Shown piece after piece: positions 1 to 9,256 of a stretch of DNA of 64,000 nt. The notes below the pieces were generated by a model. It was not told the origin of the DNA. It did not search any database and was given only the letters and a program-made list of their open reading frames with translations. How positions within the stretch are numbered: the first letter of the stretch is position 1; each line of letters opens with the position of its first letter. The stretch comes from Desulfuromonadales bacterium (lineage in GTDB: Bacteria; Desulfobacterota; Desulfuromonadia; Desulfuromonadales; Geopsychrobacteraceae): positions 1 to 64,000 of the forward strand of contig JAHYIY010000005.1 in NCBI GenBank assembly GCA_019429255.1, given 5' to 3'. Position numbers and translations under genes: made by a program.

Positions 1-1
1 G

Positions 2-586
2 TTTGGGAGTGAGGGGAACGACAGTTTCACCGGCCTCGGCTCGGCCATGACCCTGTATGGTCTGGCCGGCGACGACACCCTCAACGGTGGCAGCGGCAAC
101 GACCTTCTGTATGGTGGTGAGGGCAACGACACCCTCAACGGTGGTGCCGGTAACGATCTGCTGGTCGGCGGCGTCGGTAACGATTATCTCAACGGCGGGC
201 GAGGGAACGATACCTACCTGTTCGGTGTTGGTGACGGCAATGACACCATCAACAACTACGACACCAGCGGATTCGACCGCATTCTTTTCGATGTCGGGGT
301 CTCAACCGACTCCATTGCTGTTTTCCGCAACGGCAACCACCTGGATATCGGTTACGGCACTGACGACCGGATTACCGTCAGCAACCATTTTAGCAGCTCA
401 AGTTACGCCATCGATCAGCTTCAACTGGCCAACGGCAGCTACCTGACCGATGCCGACATCAATCAACTGCTGCAGGAAATGTCGGCCTACGCGGTGACCG
501 AAGGGATTGCGCTGAACAGTATCGAAGACGTTCGGCAACACCATGAATTGATGGCGATGGTAGCAGGCAGCTGGCAGGCGGCCTGA
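2..586 (+). CDS. RTX calcium-binding repeat protein, C-terminal part
   Basis: The 5' end lies outside the window; the frame is open from base 2 with no start needed at the internal ATG at 47. The visible 194 residues begin with nonapeptide RTX repeats of the GGxGNDxLx type (for example [33 protein letters not shown]), which bind calcium and fold as a beta-roll outside the cell. A roughly 120-residue C-terminal region follows, of the kind that carries the uncleaved type I secretion signal. The TolC, ABC and HlyD genes that follow are the likely secretion apparatus for this protein. The catalytic or adhesive part is upstream and cannot be named. Confidence 0.9.
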   Translation, partial: FGSEGNDSFTGLGSAMTLYGLAGDDTLNGGSGNDLLYGGEGNDTLNGGAGNDLLVGGVGNDYLNGGRGNDTYLFGVGDGNDTINNYDTSGFDRILFDVGVSTDSIAVFRNGNHLDIGYGTDDRITVSNHFSSSSYAIDQLQLANGSYLTDADINQLLQEMSAYAVTEGIALNSIEDVRQHHELMAMVAGSWQAA

Positions 587-604
587 TTTTTCACCAGACA
601 GTTT

Positions 605-641
605 CGTGCGGGGTGCTTTCTTGCCCCCGCACGTTTAATTT
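605..641 (+). terminator. Rho-independent terminator after RTX gene
   Basis: A perfect 9-bp stem (CGTGCGGGG with CCCCGCACG, 605-613 and 625-633) with an 11-base loop is followed by TTTAATTT. It lies 18 bases after the RTX stop codon and would separate that gene from the secretion operon. Confidence 0.75.
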
Positions 642-684
642 ATGGTGAATCGTCTCATGTACTGAAGTATGTAGGGGGGGGAGC

Positions 685-1992
685 TTGTTCATCAACATCA
701 CACTACTGCTGTGCGTTGTACTGTTGTGGCAGGTGCCGACAGTCCTGGCAGGGCAGATCAGTCTGGAACAGGTCCTGCAAGATGCTGAAGCCCAGGCGCC
801 GGCCGTGCGGATTGCGGAGTTTGATCTGCTTGCGGCAACAGCGCAGATAGTGGAAGCCCGCAGCGACTATTATCCGCAAGTGTCGGTGCGGTTGGGCAAC
901 GAATATGTTCGTGTACATGGTGCGGCCGGCAATGTTGTCTCGGTCGGCGACGCCATCCTTGCCGACAGTGCCTCAGGTTACAAGCACTCCTTGACCTTTT
1001 CCGCTCAGTACACTCTCTACGACTTTGGGCGCCGGACTCTGAATCTCGAATTCCACAAAGGGCGGCGGCAGCTTGCCGAGTATCGACTAGCTGCAATCCG
1101 CAAAGATATCCGCCGTCAGGTAATTGAAATTTATGGCCAGACGCTGAAGTTACAGCAACAGACAGGGGTGCAGCGCCGGCGCCGGCAAGCCCTGCTGACA
1201 ATCTATCGCTATTCCGAGCGACTACAACTTGCCGGCAAATATGGCCGGGAGGCAGTTGCCGCAGCGGCACTGGAGCTGGCCGCTGCCGGTGTGGCCGAAC
1301 AGGATCTGGCCGTGGAGTTTGCCAATGCTCTCGATTCCCTGACGTCATTAACCGGCCGGGAGTATTCGCCGCCGACCACGGTTCTGGCGGATGTGACAGC
1401 GGGATCAATCCTTGATAGCGACCTCTACGATGTCGAACAACATCCTGACATTCAGTCCGCACAGCAGGAAATAAACCAGAAAGAAATCGAACTGCGACTG
1501 GCCCGTCGCAGTCGCTATCCGCAACTGATTTTGACCGGCTCCCACCGGATGTTCGGCAGTGATCAGCGTCGTTTTGATGATTCTTTTTCATCCCTGAGCT
1601 CGCGCGACAGCAGGATTGTTCTTATCGTCGATGTGCCCTTGTTTGCCGGATTTCGCAGTCTGGCACAAACAGCTCGGTTGCAACATGAGTTGCGCTCACT
1701 GGAGCTGCGCAAACAGAAAACGGTCACCGAGATTCAGGCAAAAATCAGGCAACGACAACGCCTTTATCAAAACCTCACAGAGCAGGAATCGGTACGGCAG
1801 GAGCGGCAGATGCTGATCGTCCGGCAACAGCAGGATCTGGAGCGGATGACAGAGCAGCAGTTACTTGACCAGGTTGTTGCCTGGCGCCAACAGATTGAAT
1901 GGGCTCAACAGCAGATGGAGCTGGAGATGCGCCGGATAGATCTGGCGGTGCAGTCGTTATTGCTGCACCAGATGATGGCGGTGGCACGATGA
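685..1992 (+). CDS. TolC-family outer membrane channel of type I secretion system
   Basis: 435 residues with an N-terminal signal peptide (about residues 1-22, ending VLAGQ) and the two long alpha-helical repeats of TolC-like outer membrane efflux proteins. The start is a TTG at 685 preceded by a very G-rich ribosome-binding site; no better ATG is near. It would form the outer membrane duct through which the RTX substrate leaves. The stop overlaps the start of the downstream ABC gene (ATGA), so the three secretion genes are translationally coupled. Family assignment is firm; the link to the upstream RTX protein is inferred from position. Confidence 0.88.
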   Translation: MFINITLLLCVVLLWQVPTVLAGQISLEQVLQDAEAQAPAVRIAEFDLLAATAQIVEARSDYYPQVSVRLGNEYVRVHGAAGNVVSVGDAILADSASGYKHSLTFSAQYTLYDFGRRTLNLEFHKGRRQLAEYRLAAIRKDIRRQVIEIYGQTLKLQQQTGVQRRRRQALLTIYRYSERLQLAGKYGREAVAAAALELAAAGVAEQDLAVEFANALDSLTSLTGREYSPPTTVLADVTAGSILDSDLYDVEQHPDIQSAQQEINQKEIELRLARRSRYPQLILTGSHRMFGSDQRRFDDSFSSLSSRDSRIVLIVDVPLFAGFRSLAQTARLQHELRSLELRKQKTVTEIQAKIRQRQRLYQNLTEQESVRQERQMLIVRQQQDLERMTEQQLLDQVVAWRQQIEWAQQQMELEMRRIDLAVQSLLLHQMMAVAR

Positions 1993-4085
1993 ATCCGGCA
2001 TTGGTGGCATTTGAGCTGGTGGCACGGATGAATCGGATCGATGTGGATATCCGCGCTATTGCGCGGGAATTCAGCGTCAGCGCAGAGATGAGGGTCGAAG
2101 ATCTGCTGCGCATCGCTAAAGCCAATGATTTTAAGGCAAAACGGAAAAAGTTGACGGCAAAGCAGGTTGGTTCCGGTTATCCGTTACCGGCGCTGGTGAT
2201 TGACAGCGCCGGCGTTTGCAGTGTGCTGCTTAAACTGGACCCTAAGCAGGAAAAGGCCCTGCTGTTTGATCCGGTGCAAAAGAAGAGCTTTGAGCTGAGC
2301 TATGCGCAACTGGACGAGCGCGCTGACGACTATCTGATATTGTGCCACAAGAAGATATCCTCTCAGGTGGTGTTCGGTTTTAACTGGTTTCTGCAGGAAA
2401 TTCTTCGTTTCAAGCGGATTATCGCTGAGGTTCTGCTGGGTTCTTTTGTCGTTCAGTTGTTCGGTTTGGTGACACCCCTCTTTACCCAGGTGATTCTCGA
2501 CAAGGTCATCGTCCATCGCAGTCTGACCACGCTGGATGTGCTGGCCATCGCGTTTCTGGCGGTGGCGGTTTTTGAGCTGCTGCTGAACATCTCGCGTAAT
2601 TACATTTTTATTCATACCGCCCATAAACTGGATGCCAAGCTCGGCACCAAGCTGTTCAAGCATCTGCTGGCGCTGCCCTTTCGTTATTTCGAAGCGCGCC
2701 AGGTCGGTACCATTGCTGCGCGGGTCAGGGAGCTTGATAACATTCGCGAATTTATCACCAACAAAGCGGTAACCGTGGTTATCGACCTGTTCTTCTCTCT
2801 GGTGTTTGTGGCGGTGATGTTGTTGTACAGTGTCAAGCTGACGCTGGTCGCTCTTGCTTTCGTCAGTCTCATCGCCCTGATTTATCTGGTGATTACCCCG
2901 GAATTGCGGCGTCGTCTCGAAACCAAATTCCAGATGGGCGCCCGGTCCAACTCCTATCTGGTCGAGTCGGTCACCGGCATTCAAACGGTCAAATCCCTTG
3001 CCGTTGAGGGGACGATGCAGAACCGCTGGGAGGATCATCTTGGTGGATACGTCAAGTCCAGTTTCAACCTGGCCAACATCGCTAACATCGCCGGCGCCAT
3101 TTCCGGCACCCTGCGCCAGCTGATGACGATTTCCATCCTCTATCTCGGGGTCAAGGCGGTGTTGCAGGGGGATCTGAGCATCGGCCAGTTGATTGCCTTC
3201 CAGATGTTTGCCGCACAGTTCTCCGGCCCGGTGTTGAGACTGGTGAACCTCTGGCACGAGTTCCAGCAGGCGCTGCTGTCGGTCGACCGACTGGGGGATA
3301 TTCTTAACCATCCCCGGGAGCTGAGCAGTGACAAAGCGATCACCCTGTCACGGCTTAAAGGTTCGCTGAAGCTGGATAATCTGTCCTTCAAATATCACCC
3401 CGATGGTCCCAGGGTGCTGGATGGTATTTCGGTGGAGATCAAAGAGGGGATGAGTGTCGGTATTGTCGGGCGCAGCGGCAGCGGTAAAAGTACCCTGGCC
3501 AGGTTGCTGCAGCGGCTTTACATCCCCAACGAGGGAGCGATTTATATCGATGATATCGATAGCCGCCACATGAACCCGTTCTGGTTGCGCTATAACATCG
3601 GCGTCGTCCTGCAGGAAAGCTATCTGTTCAGCGGCACCATTCGTGACAACATCGCCCTGCCGAAACCTGATGCGCCGATGGAGTTGATCCTTCAGGTGGC
3701 GCAGATCGCCGGCGCTCATGAGTTTATCGCGCAATTGCCCGAAGGCTACGATACCCCGGTGAGCGAGCGTGGGGCGTCCCTTTCCGGGGGGCAGCGGCAG
3801 CGTATCGCTATTGCCAGAGCCCTGATCAACAATCCGCGTCTGCTGATTTTTGATGAGGCGACCTCGGCCCTGGATTATGAGTCGGAACATATCATTCAGC
3901 AGAACATGAAGAAGATCAAGCAGGGCAGAACAACCCTCATTGTTGCGCACCGGTTGGCGACCATCAAGGAGTGCGATCTGATTCTGGTGCTGGATAAGGG
4001 CAAGCTGGTGGAGTCCGGCCGTCATGAGCAACTGCTGCAACAGCAGGGTGTTTATGCCGGCCTTCATGCCCAGCAGGGGTTCTGA
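1989..4085 (+). CDS. Type I secretion ABC transporter, HlyB-like with C39-like domain
   Basis: 698 residues from the ATG at 1989, which overlaps the preceding TGA; the frame is open further upstream but that part lies within tolC. Order: N-terminal peptidase-C39-like domain (about 1-130) with no cysteine in the place of the protease nucleophile, so a docking rather than cleaving domain as in HlyB; six-helix membrane domain (about 150-430); nucleotide-binding domain with Walker A GRSGSGKS near 493, LSGGQ near 598, Walker B LLIFDEATSALD near 617, and the switch histidine in LIVAHRL. It powers export of unprocessed RTX protein from the cytoplasm. Stop and next start overlap (TGATG). Confidence 0.92.
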   Translation: MNPALVAFELVARMNRIDVDIRAIAREFSVSAEMRVEDLLRIAKANDFKAKRKKLTAKQVGSGYPLPALVIDSAGVCSVLLKLDPKQEKALLFDPVQKKSFELSYAQLDERADDYLILCHKKISSQVVFGFNWFLQEILRFKRIIAEVLLGSFVVQLFGLVTPLFTQVILDKVIVHRSLTTLDVLAIAFLAVAVFELLLNISRNYIFIHTAHKLDAKLGTKLFKHLLALPFRYFEARQVGTIAARVRELDNIREFITNKAVTVVIDLFFSLVFVAVMLLYSVKLTLVALAFVSLIALIYLVITPELRRRLETKFQMGARSNSYLVESVTGIQTVKSLAVEGTMQNRWEDHLGGYVKSSFNLANIANIAGAISGTLRQLMTISILYLGVKAVLQGDLSIGQLIAFQMFAAQFSGPVLRLVNLWHEFQQALLSVDRLGDILNHPRELSSDKAITLSRLKGSLKLDNLSFKYHPDGPRVLDGISVEIKEGMSVGIVGRSGSGKSTLARLLQRLYIPNEGAIYIDDIDSRHMNPFWLRYNIGVVLQESYLFSGTIRDNIALPKPDAPMELILQVAQIAGAHEFIAQLPEGYDTPVSERGASLSGGQRQRIAIARALINNPRLLIFDEATSALDYESEHIIQQNMKKIKQGRTTLIVAHRLATIKECDLILVLDKGKLVESGRHEQLLQQQGVYAGLHAQQGF

Positions 4086-5395
4086 TGCGACAACAAGACA
4101 AGGATCAGCATGAGTTCAAGCCGTTACTGGTGGAGATAGAAGAACGTCCTCTGAATCCCCTTGGGCGGATTATTTTCTGGATTATCATCTGCGCCATGGG
4201 GTTTACCGCTATATGGCTTTTTATCGGCAAGGTGGATGTGGTGGTTACAGCACGGGGAAAGGTGATTCCCAGCGGTGAAGTGAAAACGGTTCAGCCCTTA
4301 AGCGGCGGGGTGGCGCGCAGCATCCTGGTAGAGCCGGGGGATTATGTCAGGCAAGGACAGGTCTTGATGGAAATCGATCCGTCCGGTATCGATCCGGAAC
4401 TGGTTTCCCTGTCTACCGACCTGCGCCAGGTTGAGATGGAACGACAGCGCATCAGCGCCTTGCTGAAAAATGATGAATTCATCACGGATGACCCGCAAGA
4501 CTCAGCGGAGCTGTTTGCCATGCAACAGGAAATTTACCAGGCAGAAAAGGAACGTCTCCAGCAGCAGCTTGGGGCTAAAGAGGCCGTGCTGCGGCAGTTG
4601 TCGGAACAATCAGCGTTGATCGATGATGCCGCTGATTATGCGGAGATCATGGTGGCCCAGCTAAGGGAACGAACAGAGCGACTGAAACAGGTCAGGGATA
4701 TCATCAGTCGTGATGAATACGAGCAGACCCACGCTGAACTGTCGCGATTTGAAAACGAACTCCTCGGCACCCGACGGCGCAAGGAGGAGGTTCTTGCGCG
4801 CAAGCAGCAGACGCACCAGGAAATCGCTGTGATCAGGGAGGATTTTCGCAACCGGCTGTTGCTGGAATTAGCGGAAAAAACCCAACGCCGGCTTTATCTG
4901 CAGGCGCAGATTGAGCAAAAGAGTTTTTTGAGCGGTCGGCAACAGATCACCGCACCGGTGGATGGCTATGTGTCACGGTTATTGTTTCATACCGTCGGCG
5001 GCGTGGTCAGTCCGGCGGAAGTTCTCGCCTACATTGTCCCCGAGCAGTCCCCTCTGCGGATTCGTGCCCTGCTGCAAAACAAGGATGCCGGTTTTGTGGT
5101 CGCAGGGATGGATGTTTCGATCAAGGTGGATACCTTTAATTTTCAGAAATACGGTACGATCGACGGTAAGGTGCTGCAGGTAGCGCACGACAGTATCGAA
5201 GATGAACTGCTCGGGCTGGTTTACGAACTATACGTCAATCCGGAACAAACAAACCTGGCTGTTGACGGGGTTGACACTCCGATTGTCAGCGGCATGGGTG
5301 TCACCGCGGAAATCAAGGTGGGAAAACGGCGGATTATCGAGTTTTTTCTCTATCCGCTGATCCGTTATCTGGATGAGGGGATCAGTGTGCGATGA
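4085..5395 (+). CDS. HlyD-family periplasmic adaptor of type I secretion
   Basis: 436 residues. A short cytoplasmic N-terminus and one membrane helix (about 26-48) precede a lipoyl-like beta domain (GKVIPSGEVKTVQPLSGG and following), a long coiled-coil region (about 110-280), the second lipoyl half and a C-terminal beta-barrel. This is the usual order for HlyD/PrtE adaptors that join the inner membrane ABC exporter to TolC. It starts on the last base of the ABC stop codon, completing a TolC-ABC-HlyD operon. It is the last gene of the group; the next gene is on the other strand. Confidence 0.92.
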   Translation: MRQQDKDQHEFKPLLVEIEERPLNPLGRIIFWIIICAMGFTAIWLFIGKVDVVVTARGKVIPSGEVKTVQPLSGGVARSILVEPGDYVRQGQVLMEIDPSGIDPELVSLSTDLRQVEMERQRISALLKNDEFITDDPQDSAELFAMQQEIYQAEKERLQQQLGAKEAVLRQLSEQSALIDDAADYAEIMVAQLRERTERLKQVRDIISRDEYEQTHAELSRFENELLGTRRRKEEVLARKQQTHQEIAVIREDFRNRLLLELAEKTQRRLYLQAQIEQKSFLSGRQQITAPVDGYVSRLLFHTVGGVVSPAEVLAYIVPEQSPLRIRALLQNKDAGFVVAGMDVSIKVDTFNFQKYGTIDGKVLQVAHDSIEDELLGLVYELYVNPEQTNLAVDGVDTPIVSGMGVTAEIKVGKRRIIEFFLYPLIRYLDEGISVR

Positions 5396-5431
5396 CTTCA
5401 GGGAAGCAGGGTCGCCCGGCGGATGAAAAGA

Positions 5432-5812
5432 TCAGGTTTTTGCCCGCCGGCAGACTTGTTTCACCGCCTGCACATTGATATACAGCACCACCGCCAGGAC
5501 GATAATCGCGGCCACTCCGGTCGGTCCTCCGTAAAAACTGTGCCGCACTGTATTCATGATGAATACGCCGAGAAAACAACCGGCCAACAGGGTGTCAGCC
5601 TTGACCGACCATTCGCTGCGGCTGTTCCAGGCCCAGCTTAATACGTAGATGTTGAGCAGGCCGTAGCCGCCGGTGACGTAGGCAAAGCCCTTAAGCCAGG
5701 TGGTAGCGCTGTCGCTGAAATAAACATTGACGGTGTAAAAAACAAAGACAAAAGAGCTTAAAACGCTGAACAGCATCATGCCGTAGAGCTGAAATTTTTC
5801 GGTTGAGTTCAT
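5432..5812 (-). CDS. Small four-helix inner membrane protein, unknown function
   Basis: 126 residues with four predicted membrane helices (about 8-30, 40-60, 72-90, 97-115) and a basic C-terminus. Low charge and aromatic-rich helices suggest an integral inner membrane protein, perhaps of the YiaA/YiaB or DUF2-helix type, but I do not recognise a specific family. It is convergent with the type I secretion operon and separated from it by 36 bases, and its upstream side is a repeat-filled gap, so it is probably transcribed alone. No motif suggests an enzyme or transporter. Confidence 0.6.
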   Translation of the reverse strand: MNSTEKFQLYGMMLFSVLSSFVFVFYTVNVYFSDSATTWLKGFAYVTGGYGLLNIYVLSWAWNSRSEWSVKADTLLAGCFLGVFIMNTVRHSFYGGPTGVAAIIVLAVVLYINVQAVKQVCRRAKT

Positions 5813-5904
5813 GGCGTATCCTTAACGAATGAGAGACCGCCGCAGATTAGCAAAAAATTGTTCTGATTGGTACTAATCTTCCGCTGTGTTTAACGACAAT
5901 GCAC

Positions 5905-5978
5905 GTCATACCCGCGAAGGCGGGTATCCAGGGGGGGTGCTCAGCTTCCTGGACTCCCGCTTGCGCGAGAGAGATGAC
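5905..5978. repeat. Short palindromic dispersed element
   Basis: Starts GTCATACCCGCGAAGGCGGG and ends with the inverse arrangement ending GAGATGAC, with CCAG/CTGG at the inner ends. The two halves form an imperfect inverted repeat. Elements of the type GTCAT-CCCGCGAA-GCGGG-ATCCAG are common short repeats in many proteobacterial genomes; only one copy was seen here. Confidence 0.55.
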
Positions 5979-6023
5979 TTTTCAGAGTAGAGCGGAAGGT
6001 TGGTGCTTCTAAGTAACAAATTC

Positions 6024-6168
6024 GTATCTGTTCAGCACCGGATCTCCGGATCCTATGTCAAGGGACGCTTTTCGTCATCCATGACCGCTTGTTGTCGCCA
6101 TTCATGGCGACAAACACCCCTGCCACAGGACCCCCGACCCTGCACAAGGATAGTGGTGAATAATTACA
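6024..6168 (+). repeat. Three-stem structured repeat, copy 1
   Basis: Begins GTATCTGTTCAGCACCGGAT and ends with GGTGAATAATTAC, an imperfect inverse of the start. Inside are two hairpins with identical TCCA or TTCA-like loops: GTCATCCATGAC and TTGTCGCCATTCATGGCGACAA. The flanks of the hairpins pair as a long outer stem. Six further copies or relatives occur in the window. Confidence 0.75.
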
Positions 6169-6387
6169 CAAATTCTAAGCCACTGTTTTCCCGTAATAAT
6201 TTTTGGTCGCTAAAAAGATGATTCTGCAAATGACAACCTGCTGAGCTCAAAGGTACTTGCTGACGTTGGGCCACCGCAGGGGGCTTGTTGCACAATGAGG
6301 CATGCTTACCAAGGTCGAAGCAGTGGGACGATAGCGCCACCGCTGCAGTTGATGAGTTTGTGCGACGCCATCAATCTTTGCTGCTGG

Positions 6388-7236
6388 TTATTTTGGGGTC
6401 GGGAGAGGTTGTTGTGCAGACAGAAAAAGTTCGTCGCGACGATGTTGTAAGGTCGGAAGCTGGCGTCTGACGTCATCCAGCTGTTGTTTGCTGAGGTCAG
6501 CGATTATCAGTTCGCCATCGGTAGAATCATTTGTTGCCCGGGCAATGACGGTGCCCCATGGATCAACGATCATGCTGTGACCATAGGTTTCCCGTCCGCC
6601 GGGATGGATTCCTATCTGGGCGGGGGCGAGAACAAAAGCCTGGTTTTCAATGGCGCGGGCACGCAGCAGGATCTCCCAGTGGGCGTTGCCGGTCGGAACG
6701 GCAAAGGCTGAAGGTACTGTCAGGATGTCCGCCCTATAGCTGGCGTAATAACGGAACAGCTCCGGAAAGCGCAGGTCGTAGCAGATACTTAGACCAATGC
6801 GCCACTCATCTACGTCAATGATTTCCGGAGAGCTGCCGGCGGTTACCTGTTCAGACTCACGGTAACTGCGATCCGGCAGGTCGCTGTCGAACAGGTGGAT
6901 TTTGTCGTAGGTGGCGACCAGATTGCCGGCGTGAGAAAAGACCGGACAACAGTTGCGCAACAGCTGTTCCTCGTTTGCCAGCAACAGGGTGCCGCCGATG
7001 ATGGTCATCTGATGCCGACGGGCTTGATCGACAAGAAAGGGGAGGGCCTTCTGTTGGGCCTCCTGCGTGGCAAATTGCCATTTACGCTCCTGTTCAGGAT
7101 GCATGAAGGCGAACATTTCCGGCAGAACTGCCAGGTTCACATTTTGCCCGGCGGCCTCTTCCAGCAGGTGGGCAACAGTATCAAGGTTGCTGTCAACCTC
7201 ATCCTGAGAATTCAGTTGCAGGCAGGCAACGCGCAT
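6388..7236 (-). CDS. Carbon-nitrogen hydrolase (nitrilase superfamily, Nit1/Nit2-like)
   Basis: 282 residues, the normal length for the family. The catalytic triad is visible: Glu40 (AVLPE), Lys112 (YDKIHLFD) and Cys152 (SICYDLRFPE). The flanking sequence resembles the Nit branch, whose members remove the amide from deaminated glutathione or act on other omega-amides, so a cytoplasmic metabolite-repair amidase is likely. It is the third gene of a minus-strand group after the rhodanese and the selenoprotein, 82 bases downstream of the latter. The substrate cannot be read from sequence. Confidence 0.88.
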   Translation of the reverse strand: MRVACLQLNSQDEVDSNLDTVAHLLEEAAGQNVNLAVLPEMFAFMHPEQERKWQFATQEAQQKALPFLVDQARRHQMTIIGGTLLLANEEQLLRNCCPVFSHAGNLVATYDKIHLFDSDLPDRSYRESEQVTAGSSPEIIDVDEWRIGLSICYDLRFPELFRYYASYRADILTVPSAFAVPTGNAHWEILLRARAIENQAFVLAPAQIGIHPGGRETYGHSMIVDPWGTVIARATNDSTDGELIIADLSKQQLDDVRRQLPTLQHRRDELFLSAQQPLPTPK

Positions 7237-7318
7237 GGGGCCATCTCCGTGAGAAGAGTTACCTTAAGTTGATTAGCACGTTGTCCTCGTTGCGACAAGT
7301 CCGAAGTCACCGCCATGG

Positions 7319-8140
7319 CTATTTCGCGGAGATCTTGTTTTCTGTGTCGTATTTATGTCGGCGCCAGGCAAATGGCAGGTCGATAATGGTGCCCGGAGTT
7401 TCAATCTCGTAGAGCAGCCGCAGGCTCTCGGTAACAACGGCGCGTTGCTGGGCCTTGTTGTGCGGTTCGCCGACGGGATGGCCGAAGGGCCATTTCAGAA
7501 ACACCGTGCGCGGTGGCTTTACCTTCTCGGCGTACTCCCGCACGATGGAAATACCGATGGTGGCGATGCCGGCTTCTTCAATAACGCGCTGGATCAGTCC
7601 GACGGACTGATTGCAGATCCCTCAGCCAGGGGTTAAAAGGACGATATCGACCTCGTCCTGGAGCAGTTTTTGGGCGATATCAGCGGCTGTCTGGTGAATC
7701 AGGGTATCAATGTGCGGCCCGTCGATGTGCCCCATGAAAGAATAGTGGGTAGTGGCCAAACTGCCGAGTTTCTTTTCCGCAACCATTTCCTGCAACCGAT
7801 CCAGGGGCAGGATGATGTTGGGATCTTTGTCGGCGTCGCTGTGGTCGTAATAGTCATGGGTGATGGTAAAGTCGCCAAACAATCGGTTGCTATCAACGGC
7901 GCGATAACTCGGGTCGCCATTGGGATCGTTCATATCAAAGGGCTGCTGCTCCGGGTGGTGAATGCCCGACGTCGTTACCAACGCTAATTTGGCTTGGTGC
8001 AGGGGAACCGCGGGGCGAACCCAGGGGATGTCCCCTGAGCTCGCGCGCGGAGTGTAGCTGTCAGTAAATTTTTTGGCCAGGGCCGGAAAGCGGGTTGCCA
8101 GGCGGGCCAGTAGCTGGTTTTTTAAGCGGGAAAACTGCAT
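7319..8140 (-). CDS. PrdB/GrdB-like selenoprotein with in-frame UGA (Sec173)
   Basis: Two adjacent open frames in the same phase are separated by one TGA at 7622-7624; reading it as selenocysteine gives one 273-residue protein. The joined sequence resembles the selenoprotein subunit of D-proline reductase (PrdB) and the glycine/sarcosine/betaine reductase B family: ALVTTSGIHH near the N-terminus, then DIVLLTPG-U-GICNQ, a UxxC redox motif, followed by IQRVIEEAGIATIGIS and WPFGHPVGEP. Strong protein similarity continues without a break beyond the TGA, and a SECIS-like hairpin lies just after it. It starts 6 bases after the rhodanese stop. The substrate is unknown; no other reductase subunits are next to it. 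A gene caller that treats TGA as stop would split it in two. Confidence 0.87.
7593..7624 (-). promoter_or_regulatory. Bacterial SECIS-like hairpin after UGA codon
   Basis: On the coding strand the TGA (7622-7624) is followed by 10 bases and then a perfect 8-bp stem ATCAGTCC-GTC-GGACTGAT (7593-7611). The position and a G/U-containing tip match bacterial SECIS elements, which lie inside the coding region right after the Sec codon and bind SelB. Confidence 0.75.
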
Positions 8141-8146
8141 TTATGC

Positions 8147-9094
8147 TTACCTGTTCTGTAGACCGGTAGCGGCCAGACTGCGATGTTGAAGGGTTCCGTC
8201 AAGAGTACCATCAGCGCTGATGATGGGCAGTGTTGGATTGTTTGCCCATTCAATCCAGGAGCCATCATAGTTCTTTATCCGCTCATAGCCAAGACCCATC
8301 AGTACCAGCGTTGCATAAGCAGAGCGGATACCGGTCTGGCAATGGGCGACGATCTCCCGGTCGGGGGTGAGACCACGCTCATTGAGCAGGTTGATGATCT
8401 CGTCACGACTTCTGAGAACTTTCACTCCGTCAACATCTTTCTGCAATTCCGTCCAGTCCAGGTGAACAGCGCCCGGAATATGCCCACCCCGGTTTGCTCG
8501 TACCTCGGTGCCGACAAACTCAGCCGTTCTACGGGTATCCCAGATAACGGTATAGGGGTGATCAATGCGGGTTCTGATGTAATCCGCTTCAGCCCTGATA
8601 TCAGGATAGCTGGTCAGTTCAACCACCCTGTATTCTACCGGTTCAGGTTTCGCGCTGGAAAGAAGACTGGTTGGATGGCCTTCTTTTGACCATTTCTCAT
8701 AGCCGCCATCAAGAACGAAGGCATTGGTATGGCCATGGTAATGAAGAGTCCAGACCAGACGTGCCGCATAGGGGTTGTTGTCTTCAGCGTAGACGACAAT
8801 CGGCGTTTTCTGAGTGGCACCCAGGTTGCCGAGCAGGACAGCGATGTCAGCGAAGTCCGGCACCAGGCTTTTAACCTCATTGCGGGTCGAGAGAAACTGG
8901 TCTCGACCGACATGCTGTGCTCCGTCAATATGACCAAGCCAGTAGAGGGGTGCTCGCCGAACATCCAGAACAAGGGCCTGATCGCGGTTGTCAATCAGCC
9001 ATTTGGTATCGACAAAGTAATCTTCAAGGGATGCGTGGCTGGTGCCGACGCCGATTGTCAGTAATGCAAGCAAAACAGTAAGAAACCTTTTCAT
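8147..9094 (-). CDS. Exported two-domain rhodanese (sulfurtransferase)
   Basis: 315 residues with a cleavable signal peptide (residues 1-21, ending SHA), so probably periplasmic. Two rhodanese domains follow: an N-terminal one (about 30-150) without a catalytic cysteine in the loop and a C-terminal one (about 165-290) with the active-site loop CQTGIRSA, Cys252. This arrangement is typical of thiosulfate or 3-mercaptopyruvate sulfurtransferases. It is the first gene of the minus-strand cluster with the PrdB-like selenoprotein 6 bases downstream, which hints at a shared role in sulfur or selenium redox chemistry. The substrate is not certain. Confidence 0.88.
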   Translation of the reverse strand: MKRFLTVLLALLTIGVGTSHASLEDYFVDTKWLIDNRDQALVLDVRRAPLYWLGHIDGAQHVGRDQFLSTRNEVKSLVPDFADIAVLLGNLGATQKTPIVVYAEDNNPYAARLVWTLHYHGHTNAFVLDGGYEKWSKEGHPTSLLSSAKPEPVEYRVVELTSYPDIRAEADYIRTRIDHPYTVIWDTRRTAEFVGTEVRANRGGHIPGAVHLDWTELQKDVDGVKVLRSRDEIINLLNERGLTPDREIVAHCQTGIRSAYATLVLMGLGYERIKNYDGSWIEWANNPTLPIISADGTLDGTLQHRSLAATGLQNR

Positions 9095-9256
9095 AAAAAA
9101 TCCTCCTAGTTGGGTGTTGTTTGTTTGTTATATTTTCTAAAAACAACAGTGTCAAGATAAATATTATAAAAAAAATACATACATAAATTACTGTAAAATT
9201 GACAGGGAGGTATTAGCACTTATTTTTTAGTATATTGGATAGTTATTGAGGTAATT

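Larger units (their letters stand above)
5813..6387. other. Repeat-filled intergenic region
   Basis: 575 bases without a credible gene. It holds a short palindromic element (5905-5978) and one copy of the three-stem repeat (6024-6168), listed separately. The rest, including 6170-6387 upstream of the nitrilase stop codon, shows only short open frames with no recognisable protein. Confidence 0.6.

Noticed and set aside
758-1591. Long minus-strand frame inside the TolC-like gene
   Set aside because: It is a shadow of a clear coding frame on the other strand, with no recognisable domains or ribosome-binding site.
2184-3311. 375-residue minus-strand frame inside the ABC exporter gene
   Set aside because: Antisense shadow rich in His/Gln, typical of reverse-strand frames in GC-rich genes.
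7622-7624. Simple nonsense mutation splitting the PrdB-like gene
   Set aside because: The TGA falls exactly at the selenocysteine position of the family, has a SECIS-like hairpin next to it, and the downstream protein is well kept.
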